Assembly (NCBI RefSeq): GCF_016464425.1
Contig: NZ_JADDKQ010000007.1
Coordinates: 124,001 to 188,000, forward strand
DNA: 64,000 bases
Source: Actinotalea solisilvae
GTDB lineage: Bacteria > Actinomycetota > Actinomycetes > Actinomycetales > Cellulomonadaceae
Direction: 5' to 3'
In this document: positions 1-7,637 of the stretch, in pieces
Layout of the letters: every line of letters starts with the position of its first letter
Position numbering within the stretch: the first letter of the stretch is position 1
Made by a program: the position numbers and the translations under genes
Notes under the pieces: model-generated
Databases searched by the model: none
What the model was told of the DNA's origin: nothing
The model's input: only the letters and a program-made list of their open reading frames with translations

Positions 1-598
1 GCGCGATGAGGACGGCGAACGCGCCGCCGCCCAGCGCGGCCATCGGGTGGCCGGCGGGGAGCGCCGAGGACAGCGCCCGGCCCATCGCGGCCGAACGGGC
101 CATGCGGCGCCAGGGCGGCAGGTCCTCGGTCGCGACGTCGACGAGGACGAGGCAGTGGCTCACGTGCGCCTGGTGGCCGTACCGGCGCGCCGCGCCGTAC
201 GTCTCGCCCATCCGGACGCCGAGGTACTCCAGCGTCGGCAGGCCAGACTCGGGGTCGATGCAGGAGACCTGGACCGGGAGCGACTCGACGGCGCCGGACC
301 ATCCCTCGCACAGGGCCCGGACGACGTCCATGCCGGGCTCGCGCCCGAGGATCTCGTAGACGAGGCGCACGTCGTCGAGCGTCTCCGCGATGCCGACGCC
401 GGCCGCGCCGCGCACCTCGCCGAGGCGGGCGGCCGCGGCAGCGGTGCACGCGCCGGAGGCCAGCGCCTCGGTGAAGGCGTCGACGGCGGGGTGGTACCAG
501 TCGCCCGGGCGCAGCCAGACCTGCTCGACCGTGCGGGCGCGCCACTGCTCGCGCAGGGTCGCCGCCCAGGCGTCGCGCATCTGATCCGTGGTCGTCAC
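1..598 (-). CDS. Degenerate GGDEF-like protein (partial, runs off left edge)
   Basis: Only the N-terminal 199 residues are visible, from a GTG at 598; the gene continues leftwards out of the window. The frame has the strong third-position GC bias of its neighbours, whereas the opposite-strand frames are Arg/Ala/Pro-rich shadows. The first ~150 residues form a domain I do not recognise (QVWLRPGDWYHPAV near residues 26-39). Right at the edge the residues GGGAFAVLI line up with the GGDEFAVLL signature of diguanylate cyclases, with the acidic catalytic pair replaced by G and A. I infer a catalytically dead GGDEF-like domain, possibly a c-di-GMP sensor or scaffold. It is divergent from the ECF sigma gene at 868. 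The family call rests on a short motif and is moderate. Confidence 0.6.
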   Translation of the reverse strand, partial: MTTTDQMRDAWAATLREQWRARTVEQVWLRPGDWYHPAVDAFTEALASGACTAAAAARLGEVRGAAGVGIAETLDDVRLVYEILGREPGMDVVRALCEGWSGAVESLPVQVSCIDPESGLPTLEYLGVRMGETYGAARRYGHQAHVSHCLVLVDVATEDLPPWRRMARSAAMGRALSSALPAGHPMAALGGGAFAVLIA

Positions 599-669
599 AC
601 CGGATGAGAGCGCGTCCCACGACGGCCATGACGCGACTTCGGGGACCAGTTTTCGCGACGCTCCCGCGC

Positions 670-697
670 GCCCTCGCGCGTCATCTCGCGCGAGGGC
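670..697. repeat. 11-bp perfect inverted repeat between divergent genes
   Basis: GCCCTCGCGCG (670-680) and its exact reverse complement (687-697) flank a 6-nt loop. It lies between two divergently transcribed genes (starts at 598 and 868), so a terminator role is unlikely; an operator or a structured 5' leader is possible. In DNA this GC-rich, an 11-bp match is suggestive but not proof of function. Confidence 0.4.
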
Positions 698-867
698 TTC
701 AGAACCGGTCCGGACGCGCCGATGTCACCCGGAGGGACCAGTGGGCGTTTGACCGCCTGTGAGACGCTGGATCTCGGGACCGCCCACCCCCGACGGCCCC
801 CGCCCGCAGGTCAGGGCACCCGGCAGGGGCACCACCCGCAGGACCACGAGCGACGGCAGGAGGTCAG

Positions 868-3800
868 GTGACGATCAGCAGCGCCTGGGACCTCTCCAGC
901 GACGCCGAGCTCATCACCGCCGTCCGCAGCGGCGACGCGTCCGCCTTCGGCGTCCTCTACGAGCGCCACGTCGGCGCCGCGCGCGCCGTCGCCCGGCAGT
1001 ACTCGAACCGGGCGGCCGACGCCGAGGACGCGGTCTCCGACGCCTTCTCGCGCGTGTTCTCCGCGATCCAGGGCGGCGGCGGGCCCGACGTCGCCTTCCG
1101 TGCGTACCTCTTCACGGTCCTGCGGCGTGTCGCGATGGAGCGCGTCGAGGCCGGGCGTCGCGCCGTCGCGACCGACGACGTCGAGACCTTCGAGGCGGCG
1201 GTCGGCTCGGCCGAGTCCACCGAGGAGCCCGCGCTCGCGGGCTTCGAGCGGGGCGTCGTCTCGCGCGCCTACTCGTCGCTCCCGGAGCGGTGGCAGGCCG
1301 TGCTCTGGTACACCGAGGTCGAGGAGCTCGGCCCGGCGGAGATCGCGCCCATCCTCGGCCTCACGGCCAACGGCGTCGCCGCGCTCGCCTACCGCGCCCG
1401 CGAGGGCCTGCGCCAGGCGTACCTGCAGCAGCACCTCGCCGCTCCCGAGGACGAGGCCTGCACGATCATCAACAAGAAGCTCGGCGCCTATGTGCGCGGC
1501 GGGCTCGCGAAGCGCGAGACGCTCCTCGTCGAGAGCCACCTCGAGGAGTGCGGCACGTGCCGCGCGCTCGTGCTCGAGCTGGGCGACGTCAACCACGGCA
1601 TGCGCCTGGTCGTCGCGCCGCTCGTGCTCGGCGCGGTCGCCGCGGCGGTGCTGCACGGCGTCGGCTTCGGCGGCGCGGCGGGTGCCGCGGGAGCCGCGGC
1701 GGTGGCCGCGGGCTCGGGCGTCGCGGGTACCGCGGGATCGGGTGCCGCGGGTTCGGGCGCCGCAGGTGCGGCCGGGTCCGGCGCCGCCGGATCGGGGGCC
1801 GCGAGCGGCCTCACGGCCGTCGGCAGCGGCGTCGCGTCCACGGCGTCGACGGCGGCGACGGTCGGCGCGGCGTCGGCGGCCGGTGCGGGCACGACGGCGG
1901 CTGCGGGCGTGGCCGCCTCCGGTCTGGTCGCCGCGGGCGTCGGCGTCGCGAGCACCGCCGGGGCGCCCTCGGCGAGCGCCGCGGCACTCCCGGCCGCCCC
2001 CGGCCTGGTCGCGGCGCCGGCCGCCGTCCCCGTCGCCGCCGGTGCGGGCACCGCCGCCGCGGGCACCGCCGCCGCGGCCACGGGCGGCGGGGTCGCCGCC
2101 CTGCTGGCCGCCGTGCCGGTCGGTGCGCTGGGTGTCGCCGCGGCGGGCGTCGTCGTCGCGGCCGCGGTCGGTGTCGCGGGCGTGCTCGGCGTCTTCTCCT
2201 CCGAGGACGAGCCCGGCGAGCCGCAGGCGATCGAGGCCCCGAGCGAGCCCGCGCCGACGGCGGACGACGAGGCCGCGGGCGGTACCGACGAGGACGGGCC
2301 GACCGTGACCCCCGGGACGACCGACGGGGCGACCGACGACGCGACGACCGACGGCACGGGCGGGGCGCCCGCGGACGGGACGGCCGGCGGGACGACGTCG
2401 GGCGCCGTGGCGAGCGGCGCCGGCGACACGCCGGCGGACCCCGGCACGACGAACCCGCCGCCGGCCGCGGGACAGGGCACGGACCCCACCCCCGGTCCCG
2501 CGCCGGAGCCCCAGCCCGAGCCGGTCCCGCCGCCCAGCATCAGCGTCCTCGCGCTCCCCGAGGTGACGTTCACCGCGGGCGTCCCGGAGATCGTCGAGGT
2601 CGAGGTCGCGAACACCGGTGGCGACTACGCCGGCGCCGTCCGCACCGAGCTCTCCTTCGGACCCGACGTCGCGTGGTCCCTCACCGAGGTCCCGGGCGAG
2701 GTCGGCGGCGGCGGCAACGCGCGCACGGCGACCGCGGACTCGGCGTGGGTGTGCGGACCCGCCGACGCGACGACGGCGCAGTGCGTGCGCGACGGCCTCC
2801 CGGCCGGTGCCACGAGCGTGCTCGCGGTGTCGGTCGTCGTCGTCGACGACGAGCTCGACGGCGCCGCCGACCTGAGCGTCGGCATCCGCACCTGGGCGCC
2901 CGACCTCGGCGACCCGCCGGCGTACACCGCCCTGCCCGCGCACCTCGCGTCCGCTCCCGGCGCGCTCTCCCTGGCGAGCCCCGCGGCGCCCGCCGAGATC
3001 GTCGCCGGCGCACCCGCCACCGTGACCGTCCCCGTGGGCAACCCGGGCCGCACGTCGCTCAGCGGCGTCACGGCCACCGTGGGCCTGCCCACGCAGGTCT
3101 CCGCCTCGGTCGCCCCCGGCAGCCCGTGGGCGTGCGCGCCCTCGGCCGCCGTCGTGACCGCGCTGGACTGCACGCTCGACCGCCTGCCCCGCGGCGGGAC
3201 GGTCCCGCTCACGCTCGACCTCGCCGCCGACACGGCGCTGCGGAACGTGGCGCGCACCGCCGCCGTGACCGCCTCGGTCCGCGCCCCGGGTGTCGCCTCG
3301 CCCCCCGACGTCGAGGCGTCCGGCATCGTCGTGCGCTCGGCGCCCGCGTCCTACACGCTCCAGCTCGTGGGGGAGGCCGCGCGGCCCGCAGCCGTGGACG
3401 CCACCCTGCGCCTGACGAACGTCGGCGGCACCGACGGCTACCCGACCGTCTCGGTCGAGCTGCCTGCGGGGACCACCCTCGCCCCGACGAGCACGGGCTG
3501 GACGTGCGCGGCGGACGGGTCGCGCACCTGCACGCTCGACCCGCGCGTGCCCGCGGACGCCGGCGCCGTGCTGCCTACGCTCCACCTCGTCGCACCGCCC
3601 GGGCGCGTGCCGAGCGGCACCTACCCGCTGCCCGTGACGATCACCGAGGGCGGCGAGACCCGGACCTTCGCGCACGAGGTCCGCGTGGTCCAGGCGCAGC
3701 CCGACCTGCGGAGCGCGTCACGCCTCACGGCGCCCGAGGCGCTCGTCGGCGACGCCACGGGCGAGGTCACGGTCGAGCTCGTCAACATCGGCGGCACCGA

Positions 3801-4770
3801 CGTCACCGACACCCTCACGGTCACGCTGCCCGAGGGCGCTGCCGCGGTGTCCACCGAGGGCTGGACCGTCCGCGGCAGCACCCTCGAGCGCCCCGTGACC
3901 GTGCTCGCCACGGGCGCGACGACGGTCGTGCTCCCGGTGCGGAGCGTCGTCGTCGACGGCCAGGTGACGGGCGTCGTCCGGGCCGCCGTCCGCGACTTCT
4001 CGGCCACGGCGAGCGTGCTCCTCGCGTCCGCGCCGGCGGACGTCCAGGTCGCCACCGGCGTCACGCCGACGACGCTCGCCGTCGGGGCCACGGCCACGGC
4101 GACGGTCGACCTGCACAACACGGGCGGCACGACGTCCGAGGTCACGGCGGTCGTCACCCTGCCGGCGGGCACCTCGACGACGGGCGCGGGCTGGGCCTGC
4201 ACGACCTCGGGCGCGCGGGTGTGCGAGACGACGGCCGCGCTCGCGCCGGGCGCCCGGCAGCAGCTCACGCTCCCCGTGCGCAACGACGGCTCCGGCACGA
4301 CGACGCGGACGGGGGCGCTCGGCGTCGTCGTGCACCGCGAGGGCCAGGACGACGTCACGCGCACGCACACGCTGACCCTTCAGGCGCCGGTGACGTCCGC
4401 GACCCTCGCGGGCAGCGCGCAGACCTTCGTCCAGGGCCAGACAGGCACGGTCTCGTGGACCGTGACCAACACCGGCACGGTCCCGCTCAGCGGGCTGCGA
4501 CTCGACGTGCTGCAGGACCGGCCGGTCCAGTGGGTCCCGGGCTTCGAGGCCGACAGCTGGCTCTGCGCCCCGGGCGGCCCCGCGGACGCCGACGCCCGCT
4601 GCGCCCACCTCGGCACGCTCGCCCCGGGCCGGTCGACGACCGTGCGCGTGAGCATGCAGTCCCCCGCGCACACCGAGGGCGCCGCGCCGCTCCCCGTGCG
4701 CGCGCGCCTCACGGGCGGCGGCGCCGCGGAGACCGTCGCCGAGCTCGGGCTGATCGTCGTCCGCCGCTGA
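868..4770 (+). CDS. ECF sigma factor fused to zinc anti-sigma-like segment, TM helix and repeated ectodomain
   Basis: This is a 1300-residue fusion. Residues ~13-100 match sigma-70 region 2 (AELITAVRSGDASAFGVLYE, then AEDAVSDAFSRVFSAI) and ~127-190 match region 4 (SLPERWQAVLWYTEVEELGP, then helix-turn-helix PAEIAPILGLTANGVAALAY). Residues H224, C228 and C231 give the HxxxCxxC signature of zinc anti-sigma domains. A hydrophobic stretch at ~246-266, an Ala/Gly-rich stretch (~268-405) and a strong hydrophobic helix (~409-443) follow. Then comes a Pro/Thr/Asp-rich linker (~445-556) and about six copies of a ~110-residue beta-rich unit (each with a VxNTGG-like motif, DUF11/CARDB-like). Inferred topology: sigma domains in the cytoplasm, repeats outside. 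Start is GTG 868 with AGGAGGT at 858-864, unusually close. The monocistronic context gives no separate anti-sigma gene. Confidence 0.85.
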   Translation: MTISSAWDLSSDAELITAVRSGDASAFGVLYERHVGAARAVARQYSNRAADAEDAVSDAFSRVFSAIQGGGGPDVAFRAYLFTVLRRVAMERVEAGRRAVATDDVETFEAAVGSAESTEEPALAGFERGVVSRAYSSLPERWQAVLWYTEVEELGPAEIAPILGLTANGVAALAYRAREGLRQAYLQQHLAAPEDEACTIINKKLGAYVRGGLAKRETLLVESHLEECGTCRALVLELGDVNHGMRLVVAPLVLGAVAAAVLHGVGFGGAAGAAGAAAVAAGSGVAGTAGSGAAGSGAAGAAGSGAAGSGAASGLTAVGSGVASTASTAATVGAASAAGAGTTAAAGVAASGLVAAGVGVASTAGAPSASAAALPAAPGLVAAPAAVPVAAGAGTAAAGTAAAATGGGVAALLAAVPVGALGVAAAGVVVAAAVGVAGVLGVFSSEDEPGEPQAIEAPSEPAPTADDEAAGGTDEDGPTVTPGTTDGATDDATTDGTGGAPADGTAGGTTSGAVASGAGDTPADPGTTNPPPAAGQGTDPTPGPAPEPQPEPVPPPSISVLALPEVTFTAGVPEIVEVEVANTGGDYAGAVRTELSFGPDVAWSLTEVPGEVGGGGNARTATADSAWVCGPADATTAQCVRDGLPAGATSVLAVSVVVVDDELDGAADLSVGIRTWAPDLGDPPAYTALPAHLASAPGALSLASPAAPAEIVAGAPATVTVPVGNPGRTSLSGVTATVGLPTQVSASVAPGSPWACAPSAAVVTALDCTLDRLPRGGTVPLTLDLAADTALRNVARTAAVTASVRAPGVASPPDVEASGIVVRSAPASYTLQLVGEAARPAAVDATLRLTNVGGTDGYPTVSVELPAGTTLAPTSTGWTCAADGSRTCTLDPRVPADAGAVLPTLHLVAPPGRVPSGTYPLPVTITEGGETRTFAHEVRVVQAQPDLRSASRLTAPEALVGDATGEVTVELVNIGGTDVTDTLTVTLPEGAAAVSTEGWTVRGSTLERPVTVLATGATTVVLPVRSVVVDGQVTGVVRAAVRDFSATASVLLASAPADVQVATGVTPTTLAVGATATATVDLHNTGGTTSEVTAVVTLPAGTSTTGAGWACTTSGARVCETTAALAPGARQQLTLPVRNDGSGTTTRTGALGVVVHREGQDDVTRTHTLTLQAPVTSATLAGSAQTFVQGQTGTVSWTVTNTGTVPLSGLRLDVLQDRPVQWVPGFEADSWLCAPGGPADADARCAHLGTLAPGRSTTVRVSMQSPAHTEGAAPLPVRARLTGGGAAETVAELGLIVVRR

Positions 4771-4793
4771 CCGCTCGGGCGAGCCGCCGCGGC

Positions 4794-5540
4794 CTAGTCG
4801 TCCGCGCGGTGCCGGCCGCGTGGCCGCTGCGTCGCGTGCGCCTCGGCCTCGGCCTGCACGGCGTGCGCCGAGCCGTCGCCCGCCTCGCCCCGGGCGGCCG
4901 CCTGCACGGCGGCGTCGACGAGGTCCTCGCCGGACGTGAGCTCGAGCGTCAGCCCGGCGGTGGCCGGCTCGTCGAGCAGCGCCACGAGCACCGCGGCGAC
5001 GTCGTCACGGCTCACGCGTCCGGGCTCGACGGACGTCTCGAGCCGCACGAGGCCCGTCGCCGGGTCGTCCGTGAGCGCGCCCGGGCGCAGGACGGTCCAG
5101 TCGAGGCCCCGCCGGCGCAGGTCCGCCTCGCTCGCCGCCTTGGCGCGCAGGTACGCGCCGAAGACGTCGTCGGACGCGCGCTCGGGGTGGTCGGCCCCCA
5201 TCGCGGAGACGAGCACGTAGCGGGCGACGCCCGCGTGCTCGGCCGCGTCGGCCAGGAGCGCGGCGGCGCCGCGGTCCACCGTGTCCTTGCGCGCCGCGCC
5301 CGAGCCCGGCCCCGCGCCGGCAGCGAAGACCACGGCGTCCGCCCCCTGGAGCGCGGGCACGAGCTCGCGGGCCGCGACGTGCTCGAGGTCGAGCACGGTC
5401 GCGCCGCCGCCGGCGGCCTCGACGTCGGCCGTGTGGTCCGGGTTGCGGACCAGGCCGACCACCTCGTCGCCGCGCTCGGCGAGCCGGCGGGTGAGCAGGA
5501 GGGCGACGGCGCCGTGGCCGCCCGCGATGACGGTGCGCAT
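4794..5540 (-). CDS. NAD(P)-binding Rossmann protein, NmrA/atypical SDR type
   Basis: 248 residues starting at ATG 5540. The N-terminus MRTVIAGGHGAVALLLTRRL is a Rossmann nucleotide-binding loop of the GGxGxxA kind, followed by an acidic end of beta-2 region (VVGLVRNPDHTADVEAAGG). The motif YVLVSAMGADHPER and YLRAKAASEADLRRRGLDWT are typical of the NmrA/YwnB-like atypical short-chain dehydrogenases that act on flavins, ubiquinones or act as redox sensors. The last ~30 residues are Ala/Glu-rich and probably disordered. It converges on the sigma fusion gene, 23 nt apart. The substrate cannot be told from sequence. Confidence 0.8.
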   Translation of the reverse strand: MRTVIAGGHGAVALLLTRRLAERGDEVVGLVRNPDHTADVEAAGGGATVLDLEHVAARELVPALQGADAVVFAAGAGPGSGAARKDTVDRGAAALLADAAEHAGVARYVLVSAMGADHPERASDDVFGAYLRAKAASEADLRRRGLDWTVLRPGALTDDPATGLVRLETSVEPGRVSRDDVAAVLVALLDEPATAGLTLELTSGEDLVDAAVQAAARGEAGDGSAHAVQAEAEAHATQRPRGRHRADD

Positions 5541-5648
5541 GTCGGCCACGCTAGGGCGGCGTCCCCGCCGCCGCACCCGCGGGCCGACGCCGGCGGCGGC
5601 CGCCCGCCAGCCCGGGCGGCCCGCCCCGGGCGCACCTACAGTGACGCC

Positions 5649-6239
5649 ATGCCGCAGGAGCGAGCCCGGGCCGTGCCGGCCGACGTCGTGCGGCTCCTCG
5701 GCGTGCTGAGCCTCGTCGTCGCCGTGGTCTGGCGCGGCCCGGTCGACGCGGCGCTCTTCGCGCTCGTCCTGGGCGGGCTCGCGGTCCCGCGCGTGCTGGG
5801 CGTGCCGCAGCCGCTCGACGTCGCCTACGGCGCGTTCCTCCTCGTGGCGGCGTGGTTCGGGGCGCTCGACGTCTACCAGGCCGTGTGGTGGACGGATCTC
5901 GCGCTGCACCTCGTCGCGACCGGCCTCGCCGCGGCCGTCGCGTGGTTCGCGCTGCTGCGCCGGGGCGCGGTGGCCGACCCGCGCGACGCCGCCGGTCCGC
6001 GCGGCGTGGTCGTCGTGACGACCTCGCTCGGCCTCGCCCTGAGCGTCGCGTGGGAGGTCGCGGAGTACCTCGGCAACAAGCACATCGACCCGACCATCTA
6101 CGTCGCGTACGCGGACACGATCGAGGACATGGCGATCGGCGGGCTCGGCTCGGCGCTCGCGGGTGCGGGGATCAGCGCGTGGGCGCGCCGCCGAGCCGCT
6201 CGGCCCACCGCCGCCACGGCGGCGTCCGTGCCCAGCTGA
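5649..6239 (+). CDS. Small multi-spanning membrane protein, DUF2238/YjdF-like
   Basis: 196 residues, ATG 5649. There are four to six hydrophobic segments (for example LLGVLSLVVAVVW, AALFALVLGGLAV and VAYGAFLLVAAWFGALDVY). The C-terminal half has WEVAEYLGNKHIDPTIYVAY followed by ADTIEDMAIGGLGSALAG; a WE..E.....D..D...N/G pattern of this kind marks DUF2238/YjdF-type membrane proteins. The family assignment is tentative and no function is known to me. Its 3' end overlaps the convergent glycosyltransferase by 68 nt. Confidence 0.7.
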   Translation: MPQERARAVPADVVRLLGVLSLVVAVVWRGPVDAALFALVLGGLAVPRVLGVPQPLDVAYGAFLLVAAWFGALDVYQAVWWTDLALHLVATGLAAAVAWFALLRRGAVADPRDAAGPRGVVVVTTSLGLALSVAWEVAEYLGNKHIDPTIYVAYADTIEDMAIGGLGSALAGAGISAWARRRAARPTAATAASVPS

Positions 6240-6915
6240 GCCGGAGCGTCGCGAAGGCGCGGGCGAAGCGGCGCCGCGTCTGGCGCGCGCCCACGAGCGA
6301 GCGGCCCGAGACCCGCACGCGGAGGTTGCGGTCGTAGCGGATGCGGGCGTGCGGCCCGAGCGCGAACGCGAGGTCGACGTCGTCGTGCAGCTCGGGGTCG
6401 CGGTGCACGAGCGGGCGGGCCCGGAGCCACGCCTCGCGCCGCAGCGCCATCGCCGAGCCCCACAGGGGCGGGTGCGCCATGGCCGCGTGCATGAGCACGT
6501 AGTAGGCGGTGAGGTAGAGCCGGCCGACGACGGCGGCGCGCACCGGCCCCACGTCGTAGAACGTGCCGGTCCCGGTGAGGGCGTCGAGCTGCGGGTCGTC
6601 CGCGAAGGCGGCCGCGACGCGCTCGAGCCAGTCGCGGGGCGGCACGGTGTCGGCGTCGCACCGGACGATGACGTCGCCGGTCGCCGCGTCGTAGCCCGTG
6701 CTCGCCGCGGCGGGGATGCCGGGTTCCGGCTCGGGCACGACGCGCGCGCCGGCGGCGAGGGCGACGGCCGCGCTGTCGTCCACCGACCCGTTGTCGACGA
6801 CGACGACCTCGTGCGCCGGGAGCGTCTGCGCCGCGAGCGCGGCGAGGCAGCGGCGCAGTGCGGGGGCGTCGTCGCGCACCGGGATGACGACGGACAGCGC
6901 GGGTCGGTCCGGCAC
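6172..6915 (-). CDS. Family 2 glycosyltransferase
   Basis: 247 residues, ATG 6915. The GT-A fold is clear: LSVVIPVRDDAPALRRCLAA at the N-terminus, VVVDNGSVDDSAAVA for the nucleotide-binding loop, and a DAD metal-binding motif in VIVRCDADTVPPRDWLERV. A short region (LYLTAYYVLMHAAMA) could be a membrane-associated helix. These are features of GT2 enzymes that move a sugar from an NDP-sugar to a lipid or glycan; donor and acceptor are unknown. It lies just upstream of, and divergent from, the carotenoid operon. Some C50 carotenoids are glucosylated, so a role on decaprenoxanthin is conceivable but unproven; the known carotenoid glucosyltransferase in corynebacteria (CrtX) is also GT2. Confidence 0.85.
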   Translation of the reverse strand: MPDRPALSVVIPVRDDAPALRRCLAALAAQTLPAHEVVVVDNGSVDDSAAVALAAGARVVPEPEPGIPAAASTGYDAATGDVIVRCDADTVPPRDWLERVAAAFADDPQLDALTGTGTFYDVGPVRAAVVGRLYLTAYYVLMHAAMAHPPLWGSAMALRREAWLRARPLVHRDPELHDDVDLAFALGPHARIRYDRNLRVRVSGRSLVGARQTRRRFARAFATLRLSWARTPPWRRWAERLGGAPTR

Positions 6916-6999
6916 GTCTCGTCCTCCTCTGGCCGGGGCGCCTCCCGTGCCGCACCATGGGGCGACCGGTTCTCGCCGGGACGAAGATCCCGTCGCAGG

Positions 7000-7023
7000 A
7001 TATGCTCAGCATACTGAGTATTT
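7000..7023. promoter_or_regulatory. Palindromic operator candidate in front of the carotenoid operon
   Basis: CTCAG (7005-7009) and CTGAG (7014-7018) form an inverted repeat around CATA, and the symmetry continues imperfectly outwards (8 of 10 positions per arm). It is AT-rich compared with everything around it, contains possible -10 elements (TATGCT, CATACT) and lies between GT2 (start 6915) and idi (start 7101). Corynebacterial carotenoid operons are known to be repressed by a MarR-type regulator (CrtR); whether such a protein binds here is inference. Confidence 0.5.
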
Positions 7024-7100
7024 CCGCCCGACCGGCGCGAGCCGGGCCGCGACGCCGTCCGGGGCGCCGCCGGCAGTGCCACGAGGGGGAGGGGCCCCGC

Positions 7101-7637
7101 ATGACGACCGTCGAGACCGTCATCCTGCTCGACGACGACGGCACGCGCCTGGGCACGGCCGACAAGGCCACGGTGCACACGGCGCAGACGCCGCTGCACC
7201 TGGCGTTCTCGTGCCACGTGCTCGGGCCCGACGGGTCGGTGCTCGTGACGCGCCGCGCGCTCGCCAAGAAGACGTGGCCGGGCGTGTGGACCAACAGCGT
7301 GTGCGGGCACCCGGCCCCGGGCGAGGAGATCGCGGACGCCGTCCGGCGGCGGGCGGCGTTCGAGCTGGGCCTCGAGCTCGCCGACCTCGAGCTCGTGGTG
7401 CCCGACTTCCGGTACCGCGCGACGGACGCGTCGGGCGTCGTCGAGAACGAGATCTGCCCCATCTACACCGCGCGCGCGGTCGGTGAGGTCCGGCCGAACC
7501 CCGACGAGGTGATGGACCACGCGTGGGTCACGCCCGACGCGCTGCGCCGCGCGGTGGAGGCGGCGCCCTGGGCGCTCAGCCCGTGGCTCGTCAGCTCGGC
7601 ACCCGTGCTGCCGCTCCTCGCCGGGTCCCGGCCGTGA
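7101..7637 (+). CDS. idi: Isopentenyl-diphosphate delta-isomerase, type I
   Basis: 178 residues, ATG 7101 behind a strong GGGGAGGGG Shine-Dalgarno. It interconverts isopentenyl and dimethylallyl diphosphate, supplying both C5 units for carotenoid chain building in the cytosol. Family hallmarks: the active-site cysteine in WTNSVCGHPAPGEE (around residue 67), the Nudix-like stretch AVRRRAAFELGLEL and the catalytic Glu in VVENEICPIYTA (around 115), plus a C-terminal W (VTPDALRRAVEAAPWALSPW). Length fits the family. It is the first gene of the crt operon, and its stop overlaps the GTG of crtE (GTGA), so the two are probably translationally coupled. Confidence 0.95.
   Translation: MTTVETVILLDDDGTRLGTADKATVHTAQTPLHLAFSCHVLGPDGSVLVTRRALAKKTWPGVWTNSVCGHPAPGEEIADAVRRRAAFELGLELADLELVVPDFRYRATDASGVVENEICPIYTARAVGEVRPNPDEVMDHAWVTPDALRRAVEAAPWALSPWLVSSAPVLPLLAGSRP

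Noticed and set aside
670..697. Terminator for the sigma fusion or GGDEF-like gene
   Set aside because: The hairpin lies upstream of both divergent genes, so it cannot end either transcript; kept only as an inverted repeat.
759..6239. A 1826-residue open frame on the plus strand, and a 954-residue frame on the minus strand at 811-3675, over the sigma fusion gene
   Set aside because: Arg/Ala/Gly/Pro composition with no motif; they are high-GC shadow frames. The sigma domains in the 868-4770 frame are unmistakable. Only the last 196 residues of the long plus frame (from 5649) are real.
4794..7520. A 908-residue minus-strand protein
   Set aside because: The N-terminal two thirds are out-of-frame shadow of GT2 and idi; the real product starts at ATG 5540.
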